Positions 35,101 to 46,063 of a stretch of DNA of 64,000 nucleotides are shown here, piece after piece. Source of the stretch: Brachypodium distachyon (Eukaryota; Streptophyta; Magnoliopsida; Poales; Poaceae); the NCBI RefSeq assembly GCF_000005505.3, contig NC_016133.3:33318737-33382736 (forward strand), written 5' to 3'. The position numbers and the translations under genes were made by a program. Below the pieces are notes generated by a model. It worked only from the letters and a program-made list of their open reading frames with translations, made no database searches and was not told where the DNA came from. Each line of letters begins with the position of its first letter. Within the stretch, counting starts at the first letter, position 1.

Positions 35101-36089
35101 CCGCTTATCGTCTGACAATCACCACCATCTGCCACTGAAGAGGCACTATCCTCCAAGGATGAACTTGGGACAAAATCAGCAAGTAAAAGCCTTACACACC
35201 GAACAAGTCCATCATGTGCTGCAAAATGCAACGCAGTTCGACCACTCAAGTAATCCGCCCTGGTAACCTTCAAAGCAACCCAAACACAAAAAGTAGTCAG
35301 CACCTTCCTTATGTCGGGGGAGAAATGGAACACACCTGAAACACCGTACTACAAATGGCATACATTGCATCTGAAGAGCAGAAGCATCTGGACTACCTCC
35401 CAGTGTCCATGACGACACGCATGCATCAATGCAGTCTTCATCCATCCATCCAAATAAACGAAATCGTCAGCCAAACGTTTCAACAGATAAAGATTGTAGA
35501 AATAAATCGGAAGGTAACACATAATTCATCCTATGTGTCAAGCACGGAGCAGAACACTACGAAAGCATAAAAAGAGAACTCAATTTTTGGGAGGTTTCCA
35601 GATTGCAAGATCAAGTCTTTATCATATCTCTGTGCAGAGCAACATAATAAATCACCAGAAGAATTAAATCCTCAAACTACTTTTTCTTGAAACATGACAT
35701 GAGAGATCTTACACTCGTTGGATTTCTACCCATGAAATGATACAAAAAACTAAGATCTACCTGGCCGCAGTAGTTCCGCGCGTTCACATCCGCACCCTTC
35801 TCCAACAACATCGTCACAATCTGAAAACAAGCCAAACAAAACCCCAATTCGTTGATCAAATCGAACAGGAAAACTGCGCAAATAAATAACAGCACAGGTA
35901 AGCTTCACGGACGTCGAGGTGGCCCTTGGCAGCGGCGAAGTGGAGCGGGGAGTTGAGCCCCCCGAAGGTGGAGTAGCGCGCGAGCGCCGGGCTGAGCTCT
36001 AGCAGCATGCGTGCCTCCACGGCGTCCCCGTCCCGCGCGGCTGATACCAACCGCTCGCCCGAAGCAGAGCACCCCAGCGAGTTCCCCAT
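32103..36089 (-). CDS. Ankyrin-repeat RING E3 ubiquitin ligase, XBAT32/33-like
   Basis: Ten exons on the minus strand: 36089-35913, 35820-35761, 35435-35364, 35267-35059, 34977-34817, 34725-34667, 34552-34506, 34375-34232, 33487-33396 and 32644-32103, giving 520 residues. Nine junctions fit the frame; intron 5 uses a GC donor (G|GCAAGT at 34816-34815). The N-terminus [15 protein letters not shown] has Gly2 in a myristoylation-like context. Ankyrin repeats follow ([87 protein letters not shown]). A C3HC4 RING follows with Cys327, Cys330, Cys342, His344, Cys347, Cys350, Cys373 and Cys376. The family transfers ubiquitin to substrates; Arabidopsis XBAT32 targets ACC synthases in ethylene biosynthesis. 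The substrate here is unknown. The 140-residue tail is Ser- and Cys-rich. Confidence 0.92.
32953..33116 (+). mobile_element. Au-type SINE in an intron of the E3 ligase gene
   Basis: The 164-bp unit starts GAAGGGGAGCCTTGGCGCAG and contains the tRNA-like A box region (GGCGCAGCGGCAGAGCTG), the body CTTGCAAAAATGCAGGAAAA and GACCCAAAGTGGTCGGACCC, and ends in GGCTGCCC plus a T run, as Au SINEs do. The tRNA B box region (GGTTCGATTCC in full copies) is missing between GTTGCCTTGTGACC and TGGAAACAGCC. It is flanked by a perfect 13-bp duplication, ATAGAAATTTGAG, at 32940-32952 and 33117-33129. It is opposite in strand to its host gene. Confidence 0.9.
33598..34040. other. GC-rich block inside an E3 ligase intron
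   Basis: This purine-rich, GC-rich stretch in the intron between exons 8 and 9 looks inserted relative to the AT-rich sequence around it. Near its end the 14-mer ATATGGACTGGGGC appears twice (33965 and 33992 regions), followed by the inverted GCACCCCAGTCCAATCCAT. The ends and class could not be determined. Confidence 0.35.
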
Positions 36090-36612
36090 CGTCGCCCCCC
36101 TCGCCCTCGCCGGCGAGTGGCGTCTCCGCGGCCTCGGATAAACCAGAGGGCCGGGCGCCTCGAGCCAACGGATCGACGGAGCCAGGAGTCGGTGGGCTCG
36201 CCGGCGGCGAAGGGGCGCGCTCGTAATTTGCGGGAATTTGGGGGGTGGAGTGGGGAGGGGGTCGTCTTCGCTTCTTCAGTTTGGGGTCTCAAATTTTCTG
36301 AAGCCCGGAGAAGGGGGGCAGGGACAGGAGAAGAAGCCTTTTCTAATCATCTTATTTATATACTCTTGGTTTCGAATGTGTACGGATTTACATTTACGGA
36401 AAGATGCCTCGGCGGATTTATAGCACAAGTCCCTGTAAATACAATTATGTATTTTTTCTGTGTGTTTAATAAATTTTGGCCAGCAAAGCGATAAATTAAC
36501 TTGTCTAAACATGTTATAAATCTAACGGACGGAACAGTGGATAAGTGAGAAAGATACCGATTTCAGTCCATGTGATGTCTTTTTTTACGTGTGTTTAATA
36601 AATTTTGGCTGA
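36090..36612. other. Leader and upstream region of the E3 ligase gene
   Basis: GC-rich sequence to about 36240 is the probable 5' untranslated region and core promoter of the minus-strand gene. From 36271 on, the sequence (GTTTGGGGTCTCAAA..., TTTAATAAATTTTGGCCAGC...) is repeated further away at 36578 and 38138. Confidence 0.45.
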
Positions 36613-37493
36613 AAAAAAGGGCTCATTTGGTTCTTTTCTTTCTCTCTCCTCCCAACCTCCCGTTTGTGCTCTCGTTCCAACGTCTTCCCGACGCCTCCTC
36701 TCCTCCTCTTCTCCATCGGCTCCGCCGGTGTGGGGAGAGGAGGGGAGGCGCTCGGATCCCGCCTCCCCTTTGTAGATCCATGTAAGTTTGCCTTAGAGGT
36801 GCCTGGCTTGATGCCGAGTAAGCCGGATTTGTGCTCCAACTTCTACTGTTGTGCTCTCTTTCAACCAACCCTGGTGATGGCGAGGCGGCTGGTAGCGATG
36901 GAGATACTCTGGTAGGAGCCTGTGCCTCTTCCGAGTTCCACAACCCATGGCGATGTTCATCGCTCCCTGCTCCCATCTCTCTTCTTTCTTCTTTCGACAA
37001 TAATGGTGAAGCCGCATCTCCGTTTCTTCGTTGGAGCTCATTCCCAACAGTGCCAAGATTGCTGCATCTCTCTTCTTTCTTCTGTCAAGATGCTGCATCC
37101 ATTGGCCTTTTGAGCAGCTGCTCCATGGGTTGGTGCTGACTGTTGTCAGGCACTACAACCCTATCTTCCTCCCTGCCGATGTGCCAAAAGGGAGGATATC
37201 TGACTCCAGTATGGCATCTCACGCCTGCTTCATCCCAAGTGGTGCTGTCCCCGGCGACGGTCCATGTTGCCATGCCCGGAAGTCTCAGCGCAAGAACGGT
37301 GGAGAAGGAATCGATTGTAATCTAAATCTTTCTCTTTGAGTCCTTTTTTGCAAAACAGTGAGGACTATGTTGTATTTTTTGTTTATCTTGAGATCCGCCC
37401 TGTAAAATGTAATCCCACTGCTCTAATGGAGTAATGGAGTAATGCAGTTTCCAAGACCTTCGGGACCCTTCCCTTGTTCAAAAATAAAAAAAA
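36613..37493 (+). mobile_element. A-tailed retroposed insertion, class uncertain
   Basis: It begins after TTTAATAAATTTTGGCT and ends in an A-rich tail (AAAAATAAAAAAAAAT, about 37480-37494). After this, AGCTAAATTAACTTGCAAAACATC continues the interrupted host sequence, which is intact at 36458-36525. This dates it as an insertion into a duplicated segment. Its frames (for example around 37031-37339) are short and I recognise no reverse transcriptase. It is perhaps a truncated LINE or processed transcript. Confidence 0.45.
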
Positions 37494-38370
37494 ATGGCTA
37501 GCTAAATTAACTTGCAAAACATCTTATAAATGTAACGGGTGGAGAAGCAGAGAAGCCAGAAATTGTGAAAATACGGATTTCACGGAGGAGGCATGGAGCA
37601 TGCAGCCCATGTGGCCGCACAAGAATGCAAAGAAACGGTAGAACCCCATGAAACCTATGAATTAGCTTTATAAGATGTATAGATTTGATTATTTTAATAC
37701 TTTTTATTTTATTTTTTCACTAAATGTTGCATGTTGTAACTTTTGTCACATTGTGTAGAGGCATTTGCGATGATGTAGGGTGTCTTCTTTTACAGGCTAC
37801 CTATAATTTTGGAGATTTGTGTAGAGGCTTTTCCATTTGTCTTACCTTAGCTAAGAGGAAGAAAATCGATAAAATCAAAGATGTTGTAGACAACAAACTA
37901 AAATACAAGTGAAATAAGCTTCTCCACAATCATATTGTGTGATTTTATTGTTTTCTTTTCTCTGGATGACACAAAGAGCAGAAGAGAAGGATTTCCTCAC
38001 AGCTCTCCTAATAATATGTGTCCTAACATTTACTAATAGACCATGGCACCAAAGTGTATGCTTAAAACGATATAATGTCAAACACATAAGGAAAGTTATG
38101 TATGGTAACAAAATGTAAAAGCACCTTGTATTTTGTTTGGGGTCTCAAAACTTCAGAAGTGGGGGGTACGGGGATGATAAGAGAAGGACAAGAAAGCTTT
38201 TCAAAACATTGATTCAATATATGATTGGTTTTAGATGTATGGTTTTACTACAAGATGTTTTGTGCAAATCCCTAATGAATGCAATCATGACATGTGAGAA
38301 TTTGACAATGCAATGGTTTCTTAAAGGATACAACAGGAACGGAGTGGCCTCCCAAGAATGCAAACAAATA
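37494..38370. other. Diverged copy of the E3 upstream segment and spacer
   Basis: 37494-37640 continues the duplicate interrupted by the A-tailed insertion. 38138-38360 is a further diverged copy of 36271-36400 (GTTTGGGGTCTCAAAACTTC; GAAGTGGGGGGTACGGGG). Between them is AT-rich sequence without a gene. Confidence 0.4.
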
Positions 38371-38453
38371 CTCCCTCTGATCCACAATAAGTGTTTCTGA
38401 TGTACAATGTACAAAGTTGTATTAAATCAGCGACACTTATTATGGATGAAAGG
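38371..38453. mobile_element. Degenerate Stowaway MITE
   Basis: CTCCCTCTGATCCACAATAA at the left and TTATTATGGATGAAAGG at the right, flanked by TA. The terminal GGGAG is eroded. Confidence 0.65.
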
Positions 38454-39274
38454 TAGCTAATAAATATTTAGTTGGCATCAGCTTAATTTTGTCATTTTTA
38501 GAATGGTTGTGTATTTCAATTATGTGTGTGACCTAGAGCTTGCAATGGCGGTGCCAGGATTCTACGCGTGATGTCAAATATATTAGCATCCACAAATTTT
38601 ACCCAATTTTTATGTACTTTAACATGAATTTTCACTTATATTAAATGATTTTGCTAGAAAGTTGTGTGATCAATTGACCACACTGCTCAACGCATAGCTT
38701 CGCCAATGAGAGCTTGCATGGGAAGCCTGGTCCGATCGATGTGGGATTGTTGGTCTCAAGCTCCAGCCTTCCGGCCTAAAAGCCTCGAACACTGAATATT
38801 TTATTTTGAAGAAGAAATAGGTATAATATTTCATTTCTTTGTTCTAAACATGATTAAACTAATATTGTAAAATGCTAAATTGTCGTCCATTTCAGGCTAT
38901 GCTTGTAGGGGTATAAGAAGTTCTGATGTGATGTGCCTTTTCTTAGTCATGCAACCTGAAATACAAGTGCAAATAAGTTCTGTACGAGTGTTGACCCAGG
39001 TGCGCAAGAACAAACAACCTCACCCTCACCTGACCTAGGCCACATGCATGCCCTCGCTCTCGCCACCGGCCACATGCCCATTCGTATACAACATGTTTTT
39101 TTTTTTCGAGGAATATACAACATGTTTTCATTGCTATCTCCCACAGGAGAAGGATGTCCTCGCAACTTCCATGTCTAAATTTAGCACTAGATCATGTGAC
39201 CGAAGTATGGAAAAGACGAGATAACCAAAAAAACATACTCCGTAATAAAATTTTGTGTGGTGGCAAAATACATA
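38454..39274. other. AT-rich spacer, nothing recognised
   Basis: No coding frame, RNA or clear repeat is supported. A partial internal echo of AATATACAACATGTTTT occurs at 39085 and 39111. Confidence 0.35.
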
Positions 39275-39394
39275 CTCTCTCCGTCCAACAAAAGATGTCT
39301 CAAATTTATCAAAATTTGAATGTATCTAGACATGACTTAGTGTTTAGATGCATTCAAATTTAGTCAAAATTGAGACATCCTTTGTTGAACAGAG
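39275..39394. mobile_element. MITE with CTCTCTCCGTCC ends
   Basis: The 120-bp foldback has arms CTCTCTCCGTCCAACAAAAG / CATCCTTTGTTGAACAGAG and a centre in which TTTGAATGTATCTAGACATG mirrors TAGATGCATTCAAA. TA copies lie at both sides (39273-39274, 39395-39396). Confidence 0.8.
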
Positions 39395-41254
39395 TAATAA
39401 AATAAATCCCTTTTAGCATGTTTTGCAGGTTCGTGTTTCCAGTCATCTCTACTACTTATAAAGGCACGAACATGATCTTTCCAACGTCCACCCCGCTAAA
39501 CGAACACAGAGTACCAATAGCCTCACAATCAGACTCACTAAACACAAATTACTTGCTAACCGTGTGCGCTTAGTGATTACCTATTGAGGCTGAAATTCCA
39601 TCCCGCAGGAGAATCTTTCAGCCTCCCAAACCGTTTTTCCCTTTCTATTCTCAGCCCCGACTCGCACGCCCACCCCCGTCCTCCTTCCCTTCCACTAAGG
39701 CTGCAGCCGCCGCCTCCCCTCCGCAGCCCTCCTCTGCCACGCCTCAGCCCGCCTCGCCCGCGAACCTTCTTCGGCCGTCCTCAGCCCGCCTCGCCCGCGC
39801 GCGCTCGCCACCCCCGCGCCGTCCGCCGTCGCGCTCGTGCGAGCCCGAGCCATCTCCATGCTGCGACCCCGTCGTTCTTCGTCGTCCGCCGTCCTCCCTC
39901 GCGCCATCGCGAGCCCCCGCTGTCCACCGTCGCGACTGGGACCCCGACGTCTCGCCATCCCTGTGATCTCCCCCCCTCCCCATCGAGGTTAGCAATTCCG
40001 GCCCCCTTCGAGGTTACCAACTTCGGACCCCGTCAACCATCAATTTCTTGGTTCAATTCAATGCCCCTCCGCCTCTGACCCCCGCGGCCGTGCCTCTGCC
40101 CCTGCAGGCGCCACCACCGATTCGTCCAGGCCCGACGCCGAGTCCTCTCGCCCTGCCACCGCCGCTGCCCCACTTCTCCGTCGTGCCCGTCCGTTTTGAT
40201 ACCTGGTGAGTCCAAACGTGTTGAACATATCACTATCGAAGATGCTTGCTGAACATATGCACTTCTATTATTGATTGAAGAGGTGGCCACCTTTTTTGGG
40301 TCAACCTGTCAATATAAAAAAACAGTATAGGTGGATCAAATTTAATCAATACATTGTTGGCTCATTCTTCAATTTTAGTGTAGAATAGCATAATAGAGTT
40401 TGAGTTATTCAAGATGCGTCTATTATTGCAGGGGACCAATCAAATTAGGTTGAAGCTTAGCTAGGCCTGCACGGGAATACTACACACGAACACATATGTT
40501 TTCGAAATATAATCAGGAAGCAGCAGGTAGATTTGTTGTTGCAATGAGTTTTTTTTTTGGTTGATTTCTGGAGTACCAGAGAAGTTACAAGGACAATGCT
40601 TTTCCTTAATTTAACAATATCCACTCAAGATTTACTATTACTAATCCATGATTGCTTTGAAATCTTTCCTTCAATGGTTAACAAGTGGTTGTCATAGTTA
40701 AGACTTAGAGTGAACAAATGTAAATCTGAGGTGAAAAATAGGTGATTCTCATTTTCTGATGGCACCATCTTACCAGCAGCAGTGAAAATACTTGTACATA
40801 TTGGTACATTTTGGGATTCTGGAGCTTCAGGAGCAATGCTAAGTTTATGTGAAGAAACATGTAGATGTTTGGGAGAAAAGTGTATGAAGAATGACTTGTT
40901 TCTAAAGAACCGACAGCGTTCGAGTGAGCGGGTCATCCCTAGCTGGTTGGCCTAGCCATATAGCAATAGGTTTGTTAGCTTTGTAATGGTGTACTGGCAC
41001 CAATACTCTCTACTTTTATTACCTATGGGTTTGCTAGCTTTGCGGTCACCAATTGCCCTCTACTTTTATCTAGCTTTGCCAACAGGCAACAAATTTTTAT
41101 GCAGCTTCAAATTATTGTCTCTTCTATGTTGTTACTCAAGGCATATCGTTGTGTGGTGGATAATCTCATGACCCAGAGAGTTAAATAGGCAAGCATTATG
41201 ACCACCAAAAATTTATCTTTGTTAGTATTGTTACCAATCCTTTATTGATGTTGT

Positions 41255-41360
41255 TAATTTAACTCTCTTTTTTGTGGGGCTTTTAATTTAACTCTTTTTT
41301 TTGTGGGGATTTTAATTTAACTCTCTTTTTTTGTGGGGCTTTTAATTTAACTCTCTTTGT
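41255..41360. repeat. Short tandem repeat inside the Helitron
   Basis: Three to four copies of a roughly 30-base unit (TTAATTTAACTCTC followed by a T run and GTGGGGCTTT) occur in a row, varying mainly in the length of the T run. Confidence 0.8.
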
Positions 41361-42123
41361 CTGTTTTTATTATTGACATATGCCCTCAATTTCTGCATGT
41401 TGCAATTAGACTATTTGCGTGCAGTGGGCAAGTTTATCTCTGCACTTGTGCAACTCTAGCTGACACACTGCCATGCTCTCTCAAGGGTAGAAAACAGACC
41501 ATGCAGAATTCCTCTCCCAATGCTGGAAAAAGGTAGCAAAGTGATCCATATTATTTACCGGAATCCGAGGACAAGACACAGTAAAATGATAGAGTTCTCT
41601 TTAAGTTTCTGCGTGTCTTCAGATTTCGACTTCGTAAAAGAAAATGGTGTTTCATCTTTAAAGCTTATTTTTCAGGTACCTCCAACTATCAAGTTTGTAT
41701 TAGACGGAGAATGACACCTTATTTACTTGTGATGGATCTGATTTTACAAGCCAGAAAATAATCTTGGTTTTGCTAAAATTTCTCTTCTCCTTGGTATTTA
41801 CTCATTGTAACTGGGGATGTCTCATCCTTGGTGATATCTCTTTACAGGTTATTGGCAAGAAATCTGCAACTGGTGCAACATACAAATCAATGGAGTTAGT
41901 TGTATGTTTCATCTTCATAATAACTGTATTAAGAAATTGTCATATCATGTATGATGATCAAATCAAACATATAGATCCTTTAGTGACTTCAAATTTGAAC
42001 ACCACCAAAGCTACTACTCTCCTGCAATTGACTTCTAATTATTTTTCTATGTAGCTTGCCTTAGAGTTTAGATAAAGTCGATAGCATGTATGGAGCACAA
42101 CAATCTCTAACTATCTCGTACAG

Positions 42124-42263
42124 AAGCTTATGACCAACTCTTTTGCTAACTATCTCGTACAGAAGCTGCTGGATGTTTGTGATGAGGAGCAGAGGCTGAG
42201 GATCATCGCTGTACTGACCGAGGACCCTGTGAAGCTGGTGAAAATCTCCCTATAAACCCATGG
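42124..42263 (+). pseudogene. Captured Pumilio (PUF) exon fragment
   Basis: In one frame it reads KLMTNSFANYLVQKLLDVC, DEEQRLRIIAVLTEDPVKLV and KISL, then a TAA, then THG before a donor GGGTAATG. These are the signature words of a PUF repeat (NYLVQKLLE, EEQR, LT..P..LV, ISLNTHG), the RNA-binding unit of Pumilio-family translational repressors. The stop falls where the family has Asn, so the copy is dead. A 22-base direct repeat (42107-42128 and 42146-42167, CTAACTATCTCGTACAGAAG...) marks a local rearrangement at its start. Confidence 0.75.
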
Positions 42264-43259
42264 GTAATGATCTTCTCTTCAAAACAATTAAGTGCATTAT
42301 GTTCCTGACAGTAGAAGTAACTGGACTTGTAACCAATATATTGATTTGAGAATATTGTGATTTAGTTTGGACAAGTATACTGGCAGCAGAACAAGTTTTC
42401 TATGATGCTTGCATCTTGTCAATGACCTTAATGTGAATCATGTCATACAGTAATGCTTGACAAACTTTGGTGCACAGGAGAACAAGGTAAATATAAGTGC
42501 TTACTTTACAGTCTGGTTTTTATTATGCAGTGTAGTATCACCTTGGTTAGCTATTTATTGTTAGATTGTTACCTTTGACCAATTATTAGTTTTCATATTT
42601 TCTCACAAATGCAACTCCATTTGGTATCGGATCAAAGGAATTTACTTGCTATGTTGTGTGGACAATGCCACATTCCGCACAATCTAGGGTGCTGCAAAAT
42701 GGATGTCCTCCTTTTGCATTAAAAACACCTCACCTGCAGCCCTTACTTTTTTTCCACATATAAGCTTTCACTGAAATAGGATAGCTTCAAAGTGTCTTTT
42801 TCTAAACTCGCTTTTTTGCATCTGAAGTTACTATTCAGTTTTGCATACGGCGCTCACTTCCCTCTTGATACTTCGTACGTGCGATCATGAAGCATACCAG
42901 TCAGCTAATTGCTACGGCCTGAAACATTCATGATCAATTTCTAGTTCCCAATTTTACTCGCTAATTTTTTACCGCAGAATTCTAAAATCTCTTTATCTAT
43001 GTAGGCACCACTTCTAGCATGACATGATGAACAGGGCTTTTCTGATGATGGCTACATAGTAGCTAATTGCTACGGTGAAAGGCTACATTATCCAATACCG
43101 ACGCCAAGTATTTTCTACATGCTCGTTTGTACCAACTTTGCACATAATTTTTTTATGACGCAGGTGTAGGACGGTTTCAAGCCCAGACAACGATTTTTGG
43201 TACATATTTTGAAGTACAAATTCAACGAAGTCGTAAACAATATCTCATATCAACAAGGT

Positions 43260-43520
43260 ATACCTTCTTTTTCGGGAGGCCATCCGAAAGCCTCAAAGAT
43301 AAGCATGCTTGGCCAAGAGCAATTTGAGGATAGGTGACTGATCGGAAAGTTTCTCCCAGGGCGTGCTTGGCCAAGGGCAATTTGAGAATGGGTGACTGAT
43401 CGGAAAGTTTCTCCCATGAGCGCATGAGTGAGCACAAAGTGCGCTAGAAAGACATGTGTTGGTATGTGGGGCCAATCTAGAAGATTAGAGAGCTGCCAGA
43501 AGTGACGTTGTGGCGTTACA
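43260..43520 (-). repeat. 5S-rRNA-like LTR fragment (Cassandra-like)
   Basis: Two adjacent copies (43301-43357 and 43359-43414) of a 56-57 base unit, with the shared words GTGCTTGGCCAAG, AATTTGAG and GGTGACTGATCGGAAAGTTT, resemble the internal promoter half of 5S rRNA (GCGTGCTTGGGCGAGAGTAG, GGATGGGTGACC). The preceding CATCCGAAAGCCTCAAAGAT matches 5S CATCAGAACTCCGAAGTTAA. The piece ends GGCGTTACA at 43520, as Cassandra LTRs end in TTACA. Orientation is plus for the 5S-like sense; the strand of the element is uncertain. Its start was not found. Confidence 0.55.
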
Positions 43521-43786
43521 TTAAATACTTGTATTTTAAGTATCGCTTCCAATTTATGCCGAGCTTTAATATTTCTATACCTAATTATAATATATTTATG
43601 TGCTCGCGGATTTTATTGGTTGCACGCGCAAGTTTTACATTGCTACAGATTCACAACAATTTTAATGGTTCAACGAGAAAACAATAATAACGAATAGAAA
43701 TTAAATTCAACAACAAATATTGTGGAGACGTGCGTTGCACGTGCAAGCTCACTAGTGTTCCTTCAAATAAGGAATTGTATATAGTA

Positions 43787-44965
43787 CTCCCTCTGATCCT
43801 AAAAAATGTTGAGTAAATTTCACAAAACCACATGTTTTGAGACAGCCTTCTCACGGAGCACTGGTAGATGTTAATCTGTCCACAGAACCACAACTTTTGT
43901 GTCCAATTGTCTCAGTCCACCCAAAACACGGGTTTAAACTCATTTGACACTATTTCTTACAGGTGGGGCCCGCACGTTAGGTGCCACGTCAGCTCAGATT
44001 CTATTACCCTGCCCGAGCCCCCGCATCACATCTTTTTCATTGAACCCCTCACCTCTTTCTTTTTATCCCCATGCGCTCTTCTTCCTCTATGGTGAGCGTC
44101 TTCTTGTACTAGCCATGGAATCAGGTCGGTTAAGGCACGTGCTGGAGATGAGGCAGTAGGCGGTGGGGCAGCAGGCCGGTGGCGCGGGCGGTGAGGCAGC
44201 AGGCGGACCATCCCCGGGCGGAGCACAAGCCATGCTCGATTTCGGGGCGGACCATTGCGGAGCACGAGCCACGCGGGCGGACTTCGGGTGCCTATGCTGG
44301 CCTCGATTCTGCCGGGAATAGGGTCGGTAAAGGTACGTGCCGACGGCGAGGCAGCAGGCGGCGCGCGCCCGCAGACGGCGGGTGTCGGGGCAGCAGGCCG
44401 GCGGAGCGGGCGGCGGTGGGGGCGGGTGCGCGGCGGGCAGCAGGGCAGGGAGGCGGCGGCGCGACGTGGCGGCAAGGCAGCAGCGCGGCGCGGGCGGCCG
44501 GGCAGAGCAGCAGGGCAGCAGGGAAGCACGGCGAGCGGCCGGGCGAGGCAGCAGTGCGGCACGGCGGGCGGCATGTTGCTTTCTAATCCGCACAAGCAGA
44601 TCCCGTCGAACATGGTATGCTGCTATATGACCGCCTCTCATGCTCCCGCCGTAGAAAAAGAAGAGCAATGAAGAAAAAAAGAAAAAGACGAGGGGTCTCA
44701 TGAAAAAGATGTGACGCCTCACATGCGAGCCCCACCTGTAAGAAATAGTGTCAAACGAGATTAAACCCGTGTTTTGGGTGGACTGAGACAATTGTACACA
44801 AAAGTTGTGATTCTGTGAACAGATTAGCATCTACCAGTGCCCCGTGAGAAGACTGCCTCAAAACCTGTGGTTCTGTGAAATTTACTCAAAAATGTTGCCC
44901 GTTTTGTACTAAGTTAGTAAAAAATTTGTACTAAGTAGGCGACACCTTTTATGAATCGGAGGGAG
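43787..44965. mobile_element. Stowaway MITE interrupted by a MULE
   Basis: The left part CTCCCTCTGATCCTAAAAAATGTT (43787-43810) and the right part ending ATGAATCGGAGGGAG (to 44965) are the two ends of one Stowaway, with TA at 43785-43786 and 44966-44967. With the MULE and one target copy removed, the remaining arms pair (AAAAATGTTGCCC / GGCGACACCTTTT), as in the intact copy at 48991-49062. Confidence 0.85.
43811..44887. mobile_element. Mutator-like element with long TIRs
   Basis: The 1077-bp element starts GAGTAAATTTCACAAAACCA and ends with the inverse. It is flanked by a perfect 9-bp duplication, AAAAATGTT (43802-43810 and 44888-44896), the Mutator superfamily size. The arms match for about 180 bases continuously and more loosely to about 285 (43811-44095 against 44640-44887). 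The centre (44100-44630) is GC-rich with long low-complexity frames of Ala/Arg/Pro and no transposase, so it is non-autonomous, perhaps a Pack-MULE whose source I cannot name. Confidence 0.88.
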
Positions 44966-46063
44966 TACAAGATTGAACGGTGGCGTTACTGTCTTTTGTT
45001 GAAAATATCCCTTTTTAGCATGTCTGATATGCCATTAGCCCATTACAACCACATAAATGAGCAGCACCGTGCGTGGACGTTATCATATGTTAGGTGTGTT
45101 TGTGCTTAGTGACTGGCGGTTTAGACGATAGCAATCACGTGCCAAACCTTTTTCATCTTTTTGGTTTCCTGGGATGATGAGTGGAAGATGAGCCACATGA
45201 TTGAAATTTCCCTCATCTTTTTGTTTACTTTGTGTGAATTCAGTAAAGGCGTCGTCGACATCTGATTGGCAATACTACCTAACAATATCTGTAAAAACAA
45301 AGTTGTTGTAGATGGCATCTCTTTTCTTGTGTGGTGACTAGTGATGTGTAGTACTTCTAGTGTCCGAGATATATAATGTAGACACTCAGCCGGTTGATCA
45401 ACACTGACTTCGACAGCAGGATTATGTTCATTTTATTTTCACTGTAATATACATTTATTTACATGCGAGGTGTAAGCCTCTATATGGATCAGCCGTCCTT
45501 TTCGTGCAACAAACGCACAGAAGTGTGTGATTGCCTAGCCAGATTGTAATCGCCACAAGCCTACAAGGGAGTATCTACGGACCGCAGGTTTGTCACTTTG
45601 GCCCTCCAACGATGTGGAACGTGGGCCGGAGAAAAAAGAAAGCTGAGGTAGGGACAAGTTTCTCCGGTTGGAAGTTGGAACGTGGATCAGGTTTCTGAAA
45701 TAGACTGATAGTCTGTCTGATAGACGGCGGTTGCTGCCTGTTGGCTGTTGGCGAGCTACTTGTACGGTCCAAGATCACCCCAATTGGACCTGTTAAATTA
45801 TGTAAACAAAGTCACTCTCACCGGTGGGTCCATAGGTAAGCATTCCATCGTGTTTATTAAAAAGAATATCCGAGTGACTCCTCGCATCATCCATGCTGAT
45901 AGGTGTGTGTGGTGCGGTTGACTTGCTTCTTTTCATGTGACTTGAGCGAGCACAGTGCCAAACCTTCTGAATGTAATGGCCGGAAAATATCACTGGCTAC
46001 GAGAGTGACATGTAGGTCCATGTCACACTCATACGTCTCGCCAAGATATTATTAATGGCAGGT
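44966..46063. other. Intergenic region, nothing recognised
   Basis: No coding frame, RNA gene or repeat is supported here. Confidence 0.4.

Larger units (their letters stand above)
39446..43755 (+). mobile_element. Helitron, non-autonomous, about 4.3 kb
   Basis: The 5' end TCTCTACTACTTATAAAGGC is the characteristic grass Helitron start and follows an A. The 3' end shows the hairpin ACGTGC-GTT-GCACGT (43728-43742), nine bases later CTAG (43752-43755), then T. Insertion between A and T without duplication is the Helitron rule. There is no Rep/helicase frame, so it depends on another copy. The GC-rich 5' part (39600-40200) has a long open frame of Pro/Arg low complexity. Cargo includes a Pumilio exon (42124-42263) and a later 5S-like LTR fragment (43260-43520). 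A tract of four repeats of TTTTAATTTAACTCTCTTTTTTTGTGGGG lies at 41255-41360. Confidence 0.85.

Noticed and set aside
39584..40078. A 164-codon plus-strand open frame inside the Helitron
   Set aside because: It is Pro/Arg/Ser low-complexity sequence from a GC-rich stretch, with no recognisable domain. It may be a captured leader, but not a supported gene.
43301..43414. A functional 5S rRNA gene
   Set aside because: Only the 3' half is similar, it is doubled and diverged, and it adjoins an LTR-like end.
44026..44613. A 195-codon minus frame (and overlapping ones) in the MULE centre
   Set aside because: Ala/Pro/Arg low complexity; it overlaps the terminal inverted repeat and is not a transposase.
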